A stretch of DNA of 64,000 nucleotides from Plasmodium coatneyi (Eukaryota; Apicomplexa; Aconoidasida; Haemosporida; Plasmodiidae). Below the pieces are notes generated by a model. That model did not search any database. It worked only from the letters and a program-made list of their open reading frames with translations, and was not told the origin of the DNA. The translations under genes and the position numbers were made by a program. The stretch spans positions 278,501 to 342,500 of the forward strand of contig NC_033558.1 in NCBI RefSeq assembly GCF_001680005.1, in the 5' to 3' direction. This document shows positions 35,989 through 47,149 of the stretch, piece after piece. The first letter of the stretch is position 1. Each line of letters starts with the position of its first letter.

Positions 35989-38009
35989 GGTGTCATATAG
36001 ATGTGCAAAACGTGGGGCCAATTAAGTGCAGGTTGTATGTGGGCCTATAAACACACATGGGGTACCTTTCTGCTTGTTTGTGTATACCACACTTGTTGGC
36101 ATTTTTTTACGTGTTTTTTTTTCTTTCCTTTTAAATCGCGATCATTTTAGACTCTACTCAAAATAAGGACAAAAATGCAGCGAAATGTTCGGAAGCTTCC
36201 ACAACATATTACGTGCAACCAAATTGGACAAATTAACTTTTCCCCGGTGTTGCATTATTTTGTGAACAAGCCAAAAAAGGGGCGGGGAAAAAAAAAAAAA
36301 AAAAAAAAGTCAGCTAAAAATTTCTGAATTAAACAGCCATTATAGGAAAATAAAAAAAAAAATTCAGGAAAAAAATTCTGAATTAAACAGCCATTATGGG
36401 AAAGAAAAAAAAAAAAAGGAAAACTCAGGTAAAAATTTCGAAATGTTCCTAATTTGCCACATAAGGGAAAACAAAAGAACCAATCTGCATATCACCCCAT
36501 TTAAGCTTCGTTCGCATTTACAACGTCGCTCCGGTAATCTCCAAAAATTCGTTCGTTTACAGAGGTACTGCTTTGCGAGGCGAAACAGAGCAGGGAAGGC
36601 TGCACAGGGGAGCCAACCCAAGCCGACGTAGAACAAAACAGGACGAAGAGGACGGAGGTGTGCGAAACAAAGAGCTACAAAAAGACCAAAAATAAAACAT
36701 TAAATCTTAAAAATTTTCCAAGCGAATAAACACGCAAACTTCTTTTCCTTTTCTGTCATGTAAAAAGCGTCAGCATTTATGCCATCACATGTCACACAAA
36801 AAAAGGACGAGCTACTAAATAGACAATTAAATTTTTTTTTTTTTTTTTTATTCCCTTCATTTGCCCTTTTTTCGCTAAATTGTGCATTTTAAGGAATTTT
36901 ATTTTTTCCCCCTTTTGCATTCACAAAGAGGGGACACGAAGGTAAGAAGGAAACTCGCAAAAAGAAAGCATCCTGGTTATCATTTTAAAACATGTCACAT
37001 TCCATTCAGCAACCTTTTAAAGAAAAAAACAGCTGAGTCACATATTATCATTGACGAAGTAGAGAAATTCTTATTTGTTCTTTTCCATGAGTTAAATTTT
37101 GCACATTGCACACATTTCTGCGTTATATCACCTCATGCTCAAATTTTACAACTCGCACAACTGCGTTGCTCTTATTCCCACGTGAACTCTTATGGGACGG
37201 AACAGCTCCTACATTTGAAAAATGGCCAGAAGGTTAGTGGAAGGCTCACCCAGAGCCCTTTCAGGGGCTACGTAAAAATGTCAACTAATTTTCCGTTCGG
37301 CAGAGTAAACACATGGCAAAAAATTACACTCGTTCACGATTCGCATTAAAGACAGTGTATGGATACTTTTTCCTCATCGTTTAAGCACTTAAGAGAAAAA
37401 AATAATATTAAGGCACACTCTCATGTGTGTATAGCTGTACGGCCACGTAGGTGTAAAAATCCGCTCCCCCCAAAAAAAGGCCACCTATTCGGAATTTCTT
37501 CCTGAAAAGTTCGCGGAGGGGCCGCATACCACTGACAGCTGATCAAAAACGTCGATAGCTTCGACTTTGACAACTACAGCACCGCTTGGAACTATGAAAA
37601 ATTAGAACATTCACTGTAGGCACACACACTTATTTACGCGTGACGCAGGGAACATTCCGGGCTGACTTGCCCTCCTATTGCCAATCTGTTTAACGTTCTC
37701 CTCCTGGACGTTCCGTTCAGCCCTTAAAACGGTTTAACCGAACGCGTTGTCGCAGTTGGGAAATAAGCGGATGAATAATGCCTACTCCTTTTTTTTTTCT
37801 TTCCCCGTATGAACATGGAATAAGGAAAAAAGAAAGCGTTTTAAAATGTGTATGAACTCTCTTCACAAAAAAGAGTATCCAAAGAGGAAAGAACGAACAA
37901 AACAACGTCATGATTTGTCCAGGTTAGAAAAAAAAAAAAAATGCCCACCAATTTTACAACTAGCCAAAAGTATTCTCCACATTCGCTAATTTTCAATGTT
38001 TACCTGAAC

Positions 38010-38043
<34 letters not shown>

Positions 38044-38484
38044 AGAACAGGTAGCTACGTTTAACAGTATATATTTAAAAGAAAAAAAAAAAAGAGAGAG
38101 ACAACGGAAAATTACAGTCCCCAGGTTGATAGAACTCCAACTCATGTTCCTCTTTTCTCATTTTACCCTTTTTAGACTTACAACATTTTTATGTGTGTAA
38201 AAATCTGACAAATGCTGCTGTTCATGACGAAATGGCTCATATTTAGCAGGAGGATGTATCCCTTGTGCACATGTTTTATTTCTGATCTTTGCTCATTTCT
38301 TTTTTTTTTTTTTAATTATCGCACATATTTCACTTCAAAAAGGTTTTTATTTTAAAAGGGGATTAAATTGGACAGACACAACCCAACTATTTTGTCCCTA
38401 CGTTCATCCTTACCACGTGCCATCTCCTTCGGCGGAGAGAGGACCCCATATACGCAACACATCCGCCACAACACTGTATACAGA
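35989..38484. promoter_or_regulatory. Long divergent spacer between the two hydrolase-like paralogues
   Basis: 2.5 kb of AT-rich DNA with many homopolymers (A runs near 36290-36308, 38009-38041; T runs near 36832-36850). It must contain both 5' regions. An open frame at 36882-37349 has no recognisable motif and I do not call it. Confidence 0.4.
36322..36403 (+). repeat. Direct repeat, 54-base spacing
   Basis: ttctgaattaaacagccatt followed by at(a/g)ggaaa occurs at about 36322 and again at about 36376, each followed by an A tract. Probably a local duplication. Confidence 0.7.
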
Positions 38485-40142
38485 ATGAAGGAAAATATAA
38501 AGACACTATACATTCATGGGTGAGAAAATGCAACTCCCCTTCAGCGCAGCGAATGTACATCCACATACAAGCGCACGCCCATTGGTCGGCAACCCTGAGC
38601 AGCCGTACACATCCCTTTACCACGACCCATCATTTACTAACAACTCACCATTTACTAACAACTCACCATTTACTAACAACTCACCATTTACTAACGACCC
38701 CCCCACCCACACACACACACACCTTCCTGACAGGTTTCACGTGTTTGGAGGAAGCAGGAAGAAAAAACTGATCGAAAAGGCCGTGGGAAAAAAGAACTTG
38801 ATGGTGGCCAGCATAAATCAGAAGCGCAGCATCAGCTCCTTCATTCTGTTCCTTCTCTTCATTGTATGCGTCATGTTGTTTAATATTTATGTGTCCTACC
38901 AGTTTTCAGATTTGCTTTTTCTTTCGATAACTGTGGCTTTGTCGGTGAGTGGGAAAAATGATGTCGTTGTGTGTGGTTGGGGGCACATGCACCTATGTGT
39001 GACCAAAGAGTATCCTTGAGACGGGCGAACACCGGGGGAGCAAATTGCAAAAGGGAAACCGCCTACCTTCCACCCCTCCCTTCTTCTCTGCTGTTTGTCT
39101 CACTTATCGAAACCATTTATTCTCCATCTGCAGATTGTAATTGTTGTAGTTATATATTTCATCGGGTCCCATTTAATTCTGTACTACATAATGAAAAAGT
39201 CGATTAAGCAAGCAGAGCAGAAGGTCAAGATGTACAACCCCGATGTGATTGTTGGGATTTACTTCGGGGCAGTGGTAGCCATGAATCTGAACTACAGGAA
39301 TGGGAAGAAACCCCTGGTAAGGGCAACTAAACTGGGGAGAAAAATACTCCACCCGAACCCCCCATTCACCCCTTCTGTGTGTGTAGACGCCATGGCGTGT
39401 TTTTGTTAAACATGATCGAACCTTGTCGGCTTCGCTTGCTGCCATTGCGGGGTGTTTCTTCCTACGTGGCTGCTCACTTCTGCCAACCCACAGGTTCTTG
39501 TGTCCCCTTCTGTGAAGACATTCCAGAAATTCACGCATAACTCAGAAACCGACTTGTCCTCATTCCCATACGTAATAATTGTGCATGGGTCTAGGGATAC
39601 GACCACCCCCATAAGTGTTTGCGATAAGCTCATTTCTTCCATGCCCTTGGGCAAGGGAAGACTGGAGGTAGTAGAGGATGATCATTCCTACTCAAAGCTG
39701 AAGGAGTCCGATTTTAAGTACGTAAAATGGGGAGATCGCAGAAGGCGTAAAGAAGTGTAACCCCCCTTTAGGAACACCCAAGAATGATGTTGTTCACATG
39801 GACAAGGGGGATGTTGTTCATTCTTCCTCATTTTTTTTTCGCTGCACTATTTATTTGTCCCATTTGTTGTGCTTTGTTTTTTTTTCCCTTTCCCTATTCC
39901 TTTCCTACCTTCTGTCCATGGTCCACTTCCTTCATTTTCCGATGGGCCACTTCTTTTTTTTTTTTTTCTGCAGGGCCTGGATCAATGAAGCCAAGTACAA
40001 ACCGTCCACGAGCATAGTCCACGTGGCGAAGAAACTGAAGGACGAGCATATTGGGCAGAAAATACGGATAAACACAGAAACCCTCAGCGAGGCATCTTCT
40101 TTCGAAAATGACAACGCTGAGGAGGCCGATCCCTTGGTGTGA
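38485..40142 (+). CDS. Membrane-inserted alpha/beta-hydrolase-like pseudoenzyme, paralogue B
   Basis: Five exons: 38485-38519, 38734-38944, 39134-39316, 39494-39717, 39974-40142, all GT/AG and in phase, giving 273 residues. The tiny first exon encodes MKENIKTLYIHG, matching the start of paralogue A (MEEPIKILYLH), and completes an HGF oxyanion motif (H11-G12-F13) with exon 2 (FHVFGGSRKKKLIEKAVGKK). Residues about 44-100 form two membrane spans. The elbow is NPDVIVGIYFGAVVAMNL with Tyr125 in place of the nucleophile serine. D178 (VIIVHGSRDTT) and H207 (VVEDDHSY) keep the acid and base positions. The tail after the core is charged and ends ADPLV. This copy keeps the HG motif that paralogue A has lost. 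Function is unknown; lipid or acyl binding rather than catalysis is an inference. Confidence 0.8.
38632..38703 (+). repeat. 18-base tandem repeat carrying TACTAAC, intron 1 of paralogue B
   Basis: About four copies of an 18-base unit (ccatttactaacaactca) lie in the 214-base intron 38520-38733. Each contains the consensus branch-site heptamer TACTAAC, at 38635, 38653, 38671 and 38689, between about 40 and 95 bases from the acceptor. Confidence 0.9.
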
Positions 40143-41797
40143 CGCTAGGACTGTCGCAAACACACACACAGAGGAAGAAGAGGCATACAAATTGTCCACA
40201 TGTGGATCCACACCCATGTACGTGTAAATCTACGTGTGTGTGCGCGCAGTATGCGCACGACGATCCATTCAAGGTCCTATATATACTCCTGTGATGTGAA
40301 CGAATACACATGTTGGAAGCTCCCTTTTCAAACCGATTTCAAACCAAAGTGACGCCAATCGGAAAAGTGTCCTTTTGTTCTTTCTTGCAAAGGTGGGGAG
40401 GAAAAAAAAAAAAGGGGGATCGTCGTCGTAGTCGTCGTTGTTGTGGTCGTCCAATTTGATGTTCATCCTACTCCTCTTCCTCTTCCTCCCCACCACGTAT
40501 CACCACCTTGAGAATGCAAGAGAACGTGCGACTCACATACAATCCTTGTGCCGCCCCCGTTTTTTTTTATTTTTTTAACTTCACCAGAAATGTGTTCTTT
40601 GTGAACTGAGTGAGCAGGGCACCTGTGCGAATGCATATCCATACACATATGTGCAATGCAGTCCATAGTAGTTATTTTGTGCTAACTTTTAACTTTTCAT
40701 GCTAAAAGGAGAGAGAGATGTTTCGCTTCAGAAAGGGGTCATTGTTGCGAACCCCTCCCCCCCCAGCATGTATGGGAGAATGTGTGACGGAAGCACAGCA
40801 CTACTATATAAAAAGGGAGGTGCGTAATGCATGAGTAACTTTGTTCCTATGTAATATTTAGTACAGTTCATGCCCCCTTCCTGCGTGTTCCATGTGTAGC
40901 CTAATTTTTATCCAATAAATTTAAGCTTATTCCGAGTACTAATAATATGTGCACACATTACCCCGTATGGAAGGTCGTTAGGTGTTTCGTGGAAGCAAGG
41001 TTGTTAGGGGTGGCAGGTGGAAGGAAGAGGAGAAAGGAAGAGGTGCTCCTAATGCACATATATAAAATGAACCGCATACAATATATGAACTGCATATAAT
41101 ATGTATGAACTGTGCATTACACCACACAATAATATATATGTGATCTAACAAAACTTTAATGATCTAACAACCGACCTACCCCCTACCACCACCCCCAACG
41201 TTCCCTTTCCATTTAAGAATGAAAATAGAACATAGAGTAGGTGGCATATTCTGAAATTTTTTTCTAAAGAAGAAAGGCAGTTGCACAAGCCCCCTTTTCC
41301 CTTCTATATATGTACATAATAAAAGGAGCGAATGCGTGCACATACAATGTAATAGGGGAGCATGCGTGTACAAATAGTAATAATGTAATGTTCTGCAATG
41401 TTCTACAATGTTCTCAAAGAATAGCGGTACGGGGAACTGTCATAGCATACTGTAGTAAAGGAATGTCTAAGGAGGAGGAAGGGAATGTGGTGGGTGTGAA
41501 AAGGGGGGTAGTGCTGTGCTGCCTGTACACGTACATGTTATATATATAATTATATATGAATGTAGGGAAGTAAACAAATTTTTCGTCCTCTTTAACACGT
41601 GAAGGAAGGGAGGGAGTGTATTCGTTTCTTAGTTTGTTTTGAGTGTTTGTAACCTTGTTTGTTCATTTGTTTGGTACGTGTGTGTGTCTGTTCGTTTGTT
41701 GTTTGTTTGTGCTTGTTCGTTTTTTTGTTCTATATGTATACAAGAGGACGACCTTGACGTCGAAGAAGAAGAATAATAGTACCAATACATTAGAAAA
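40143..41797. other. Boundary zone between core genes and multigene-family DNA
   Basis: 1.65 kb with no supported gene. Base composition shifts from mixed, moderate-GC sequence to AT-rich sequence with TA dinucleotide tracts (41530-41560) and GT-rich tgtttgt runs (41630-41720), which continues to the end of the window. Confidence 0.5.
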
Positions 41798-43572
41798 ATG
41801 GCACCAGTAAGAAAGGAAAAAATTGAGAGGAAAAAAATTTATCCTTCCTTAGACCCTCTTTCGTTCCTTCTTCTTCTATGTTTAGAGAAGAAACATAGTA
41901 CACAAAATGGAACATTATATGTACACAACTGAATAATATATATGTGCATGCAGAGGCAGTGTATATATGTGTAAAATTTGTATATGTAAGTACATATACG
42001 AATGTGTGTATGTTAAAGTAAAGATACTTACATATATATGTACATATGTATGTATATGTAAAAAATACATATTCGTCCCCCCCCCCCCCCCCCCCCAACA
42101 ACAACTACTTCCTTCATAGAAAGTGAATTTGACGAACTTACCTTCAGGTACAAACTTATATCATAAATTCGTGAACGCAGATGGAAAGGAGTGTAACTCC
42201 ATTGGGGGCGGGTACGATAAGTTGAAGGGTGCACTGGAAGGTAAATTCAAGGAGAGCGCGGGACCAACTTCTTTGGCGGGGATTTTCATGGGAGCTTATT
42301 GCATTGCATGTGAAAAAAAAAAGGAATATGAGCTGAACCAGGAAAAACCGCACTTAAAAGATGCACCCTGCCAAGCCTTTTATCACTGGATAGGTAAATA
42401 TATCCTGAACACTGATGGGGGATACAAAATATCAGATGTACTGGAAAAAATTTACGGTACGCTCGATGATACTACCCTCGGTCAAAATAAATGCACAATT
42501 ACCTACGCTGATGTTGACAAAGACAAGTTCGACAATAGAAAAAAAGTATTCGACCATTACCATGACTGTAGTACCGTACAGAGGTATTTAGACCAAATAA
42601 AGGATCGCGCAGGTGGAGCGGAGAAAGACCCACAGTGGACATTTTACAAGGCGGAAGTTACTAATGCATGTGATGCTATAAGTACATATTGCGCAACAAA
42701 TGGGGTAGACACAACTAATAAGGATCCATATTGTGACGAATATAAAACCAAGTACAAAACTTCCTGTGATGGAGTGAACCAAACACCACTAACATGTTCT
42801 GAAATAAAGGAACCTGAAGTGGAAGGACCACTAACTGATCCACAACATGAACTCGAACCACCAGCTAAACTGGCAGCAGTGGGGGCTGAAGAACCTCATG
42901 ATCAGGAACCTTCTGAACCTGTAAGGGATGAGGAGCCTTCTAAGGAACCGCATGTGCTGAAAGGTCCCGAATCCCATACAACATCTACTTTGACGGGGGA
43001 CGGCCTGAAACAACATGTAAGTAGTCAGTTGGAAGTGACTCTCCCTATCTCTACAACCAGTACAGAAAGTACCAACAGCAGTGTCACCTCTGCTGCTGTG
43101 TCTGCTGCTGGTGGACTTGCTGCAATAGGGATACCAGCACTTGGATACTTTTTATATAAAGTAATACAATAATTACCATTATAGTGAAATTATATATAAC
43201 AATAATAATAATAATCATTATTATTATTTCCTCCCTTATTTAAAAGGGGAAAAAAAATATATAGAATGAACTGTATACAGTGCACTATATATAACACATA
43301 TTTTTACACCCCTTCCTTTGCCCTTCCTTTCTTTCCACCCCTAACAACCTTTCTTCCCCCTTTTATTTTAGTACACTTCATTCTTTCCTAACATACATAA
43401 CTTTTTTGGAAGCAATAGAAATAGAGGAAGCAACAGAAGGGGAAAGAGATCCATTAGGAGAGAATTGAACAGGTTCCCGGACGACGACGACGACTCTTCT
43501 ACCGAATATGCAACTACAATTTCCACCACGGGCGATTCTACCACATTATATTCTGTCCCATATATTAGATAA
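41798..43572 (+). CDS. KIR-type variant antigen, copy 1
   Basis: Three exons: 41798-41806 (MAP), 42120-43160 and 43372-43572, phase 0, product 416 residues. The ectodomain starts KVNLTNLPSGTNLYHKFVNA and carries the C..FYxW family motif (PCQAFYHWIGKYI) and RKKVFDHYHDC. Cysteines are regularly spaced. A Pro/Glu/Ser/Thr-rich stalk of about 90 residues (EVEGPLTDPQHELEPPAKLA onward) leads to a single TM at the end of exon 2 (AAGGLAAIGIPALGYFLYK), then a 66-residue basic/acidic cytoplasmic tail (NRRGKRSIRRELNRF; DDDDDSSTEY; YSVPYIR). KIRs have no signal peptide and belong to the PIR superfamily of infected-cell surface or export proteins. Intact frame. Intron 1 holds a C run near 42077-42097. Confidence 0.92.
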
Positions 43573-43740
43573 GTTCCTTCCCTTCCTTCAACCCCTAAGA
43601 TCCTCCTTTCCTCCTTAGACCCTTCCTTCCTTCACCCCCTAACACCCTTTCCTTTCCTTCCTCCTTGGACACCCTCCTTTCCTCCTCCTTAGACCCTCTT
43701 TTCCTTCCTCCTTCCTTAGACCCTCCTTTTTTTTTTTTTT
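43573..43740 (+). repeat. C/T-rich minisatellite in the 3' flank of KIR copy 1
   Basis: Imperfect repeats of ccttccttcacccctaacacc and cctccttagaccct. They are the reverse complement of the G-rich repeats at 58.97-59.34 kb and 63.1-63.3 kb. Confidence 0.75.
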
Positions 43741-45195
43741 AAGAAGAAAGGGAGAAATGGAAGAACAACCTTCTTTGCCTTCCTTTATGCACTTTTTGTC
43801 TTCATTTTAAGAGGACAGGAAGGAAAAACTGGCAATCCATTATGTTCTTCTTATGTCCTTTGGGGAAATATAGAATATAGAATAGTCAATGGTAATCTGC
43901 AGTCTAATGTAGTAGTAGGGGAAATTGGGGAAATTTGGGAAGGGAAAAAAGGGAAAAGCTTACTTGCAATGGGAGCAAGTAAAAAGTTAGGTAAGGAACT
44001 TGTGATAATATCTGAGTGGGAGTAGAATCTTTTTGTAACAGATATATATATAACATAAAGTTACATGAAGGTAACGTAGGGAGTATGTGCATAGAAAAGG
44101 GAGGAGAAAAAAAGGGTGATTTGGGAATTATGAATATACATTGACCAAATTTTAATAGTAAGTTTAAATGCATGTGGAATGCATTTTTCTGTAATCCAGA
44201 TAACAATAAATGAAGGTTCTTATTTTAAAAAAAAGGAAGAACTACTTTTCCACTTCAAAAAAAAAAAAAAGAAAAGGGGGGAACGCAAAATGGGGAATGA
44301 ATAAAGAATAATATAATAATAATACGCAATTCTGTGTATAAAGTATAATTATGCAGAAGAAGGGAAGGAAGGAAGAAGATCAAGTATATGGGGGGAAGGA
44401 GGGGGCATGTGGAATGTACGCCATACCGTTACCCTCAATCTTATCATCCTTCCCGTACTGTGTGCTCGGAGTAATTAATATACTGCACTTTACATATATA
44501 ACTAATAGGTGTAACTTATATAATTTAATATTGCCATAAGTTATATTTAATGGAGGAAGGGGGAAAATGGTATATATTTTACATGTGTAAATAGGAATTT
44601 AGTGTATATTACAGCTGAGGAGGTCATAATAAAACATGGAATGAATATTACTCTGTGCAGCTGTTTAGGAATAATAGTGCAATATAAACAATACTTATAG
44701 GCAGTAAATAAATACTACCGGGAAAAATAAATAAAGAGAATGAAAAATGTTTAATATCATAAATAGGGAGGAAATTATATATTTTTTCTTCTGTATTTTT
44801 TGCACATTTTCACATTTTCCTAAAAATTTCGACTTTTAAATTAAAGGAGGGAAGAAAAATAATTGAGGGAAAATAATTATTATGTTCACATAGAATGCAT
44901 ATAATAATATTAGGGAGGGTAAAAATATGTGCGTGGGAAGTATATGCATTAAATGCAGTTTAGAAAAATAAGAATTATGAATTATGCTGAAAAAAGTAAG
45001 AACTTCCCATGTATAACTCTAAGTACACATATCAATACAGAATAGAAGGGAAGTAGTTCCCCCCGGGGAAAAAATACATAATATTCAAAGGGAAGTTCAT
45101 ATTCAAGGGCAGTTTATATTAAAGGGGGGCGCACTCATATGGAAATAGAAGTTTTTATAGACTAAAATATTGCAGGAGAAAAAAGAATAAGGAAT
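43741..45195. other. AT-rich intergenic region
   Basis: 1.45 kb between KIR copies 1 and 2. No gene or RNA is recognised. Confidence 0.35.
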
Positions 45196-47149
45196 ATGGC
45201 AGATGTAAGTGGAAAGAGGAGAAAAAAACACATAAAAAAAAAAAGAGAACACACGGAAAGAAGAAAATTATCCTCTCTTTATTTTTAGAGAATAGTACAT
45301 AACTGAACATTATGTATTCATACAACGCCGTGTACACATTAGAATCAAAATAAAGGGGCACGTGGAAACATCTATGTGTACGTAATATTCCCTAATTGTA
45401 CTTGTAGGGGAAGGGTGCAGGTACAATTACATTACCCTCACAACAAATATACAATGAACTGGATAGTAAGAGTTGTCCAGAGGACCGGAATAAGGAAGTA
45501 TACTGTAAGGGGAGTGTAGTACAAGATGTGAATACCGCATTAAGAAAACGACAAATTAATGATCAAAACTTGGCCAATAAAATTGTAAGGAACTACTCTT
45601 ACTCATGTGAAGTGAAGTCGAACTCCGCGAGTCATTATAAACCTTGTTACTTTCTGTTTTTCTGGATATGTACTAAAATAAAGGGAATATGGCGTAATGG
45701 TAGTACTTTTGGGGGCACCATGGACGCTATTTACGCAGCACTGGACAAATTCGACCTTAAGGATAAAAACAAGAATAATTGCATTAATATATACCCTAAT
45801 ATTATGGAATTTAAATGCGAAGTGTTTAAAATTTTTTTGATTACGAATATAACATTAAAGCTCTGAAGACAGACCCAAAGTGTAAGAATGATCTCTTTGA
45901 GCATAATTATGCCACACATCTTACTGAAGTTCAAAAAGCATATACAGGGTTATGTACTACCTGTAAGACTGACAGTAATACGTATTGTGAAGAATTTAAA
46001 CGGAAATATATGAGTGACGGTGAAAACTGCAATAGTCAAACACTACCGGAACTAACATGCTCTACTGCCGTCCCACGTGCAGAGCAATGCGACGACAGTC
46101 TGGAAGCAGGTAAGACAAATAAAAAAGGAAGTAAGGAGAAAAAAAAAAATTAAAGGAAAAAGAGAAAATGAAATAAAAAAAAGAAAAAAAAAGGACGGAG
46201 AACAATGCAAGGGAAAATGTTATGGTTTCCCTTCTTAGAATAAGGAGTTAAAAATATAGAGGAAAGGTTTTAGGATTAGGAAGACTTTACGATCTAAAGG
46301 TTGTTCACGGTCTAAGAATAGTAATATGGCCTGGTATTTATGTGACAGAGGATTAAGGGGTGTGTAGGATTTAGGGGTTGTAGGATTAAAGAAAGAAAGA
46401 AGTTTAAAGGCAAAGGTTAAAAGGTGTGGGAGGGGTGGTTCACACCTAAAGAATTTTAGGTGTAAACATTTGCTTATTACACTAAAAAAACAACAGCTCT
46501 CTCTCCTTTTTTCCTTAATTTTTCAGATGATGTGGTTGGTACTCAAAAGCAAGATAAAAAAGCTGAAGGTACTCCTAACCAAGGAAAAAAGGCAGAAGGT
46601 GCACAAAACCAAGGGAAAAAAGCAGAAGGAGCACAAAACCAAGGAAAAAAAGCTGAAGGTGGTGCTGCTGCTAGCAGTGCCGTTGCACCAGCTGTATCTG
46701 CTGCTGGTGGACTTGCTGCAATAGGATTACCAACACTTGCTCTTTTCATATATAAAGTAAGTAAAGTAACAATTATCATTAAAATATAAATAATAGTCTC
46801 TATGAATATTTAGTTCCTTTTTGTCTTTTTTTTTTTTTTTTTTTTTTTTCTATAAGCAATTAATGTTAAAGTAGAAAGCACACCACATATATAATATGCA
46901 ATGTTTCCATTTCCTTTTTTTTCCTTTCCTTTCTTTTTTTTTCTCCAGTATACATCCCTATTCCGTGGAAAGAAGAAAATGTCCCCTAAAGGCAGCAGCA
47001 GAAGAAGAGGAGGGCGAAGATCATTGGAACGTAGTTTAAATACAGAAGAGGATGATGATTCTACCGAATATACAACTGAATTGTCGACAATAGATTCTAC
47101 TATAGTAGAGGACGATTCTACAGTATATTCTGTTCCATATACTACATGA
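45196..47149 (+). CDS. KIR-type variant antigen, copy 2, with RRBP1-like decapeptide repeats; frame break at T7
   Basis: Four exons: 45196-45204 (MAD), 45408-46109, 46527-46756 and 46949-47149. Exon 2 has KIR landmarks (PSQQIYNELD; PCYFLFFWICTKI; GGTMDAIYAALDKF). The frame breaks at a run of seven T near 45832-45838; eight T would lead into FDYEYNIKALKTD and the Cys-rich remainder of the ectodomain (TGLCTTC, NTYCEEFKRKY). Exon 3 is unusual: it encodes four decapeptides of the type NQGKKAEGAQ and then the TM (AAGGLAAIGLPTLALFIYK). Exon 4 is the standard tail (RRRGGRRSLERSLN; YSVPYTT). Having the stalk and TM on a separate exon differs from copies 1, 3 and 4. With intact splice sites and a tail, the break is more likely a homopolymer error than true loss, but a pseudogene is possible. 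Confidence 0.8.
46547..46666 (+). repeat. Four tandem 30-base units coding NQGKKAEGAQ-type decapeptides
   Basis: Units at 46547, 46577, 46607 and 46637 encode KQDKKAEGTP, NQGKKAEGAQ, NQGKKAEGAQ and NQGKKAEGGA. Units 2 and 3 differ at three bases, all synonymous (GGA/GGG, AAG/AAA, GGT/GGA). Confidence 0.95.

Noticed and set aside
36882..37349. 155-codon open frame on the + strand
   Set aside because: No recognisable domain, odd composition with many His/Phe/Lys, in a divergent spacer full of homopolymers. Kept as non-coding.
35989..38484. Centromere candidate
   Set aside because: The stretch is AT-rich but not extreme, is shorter and more mixed than known Plasmodium centromeres, and lacks a clear repeat core.
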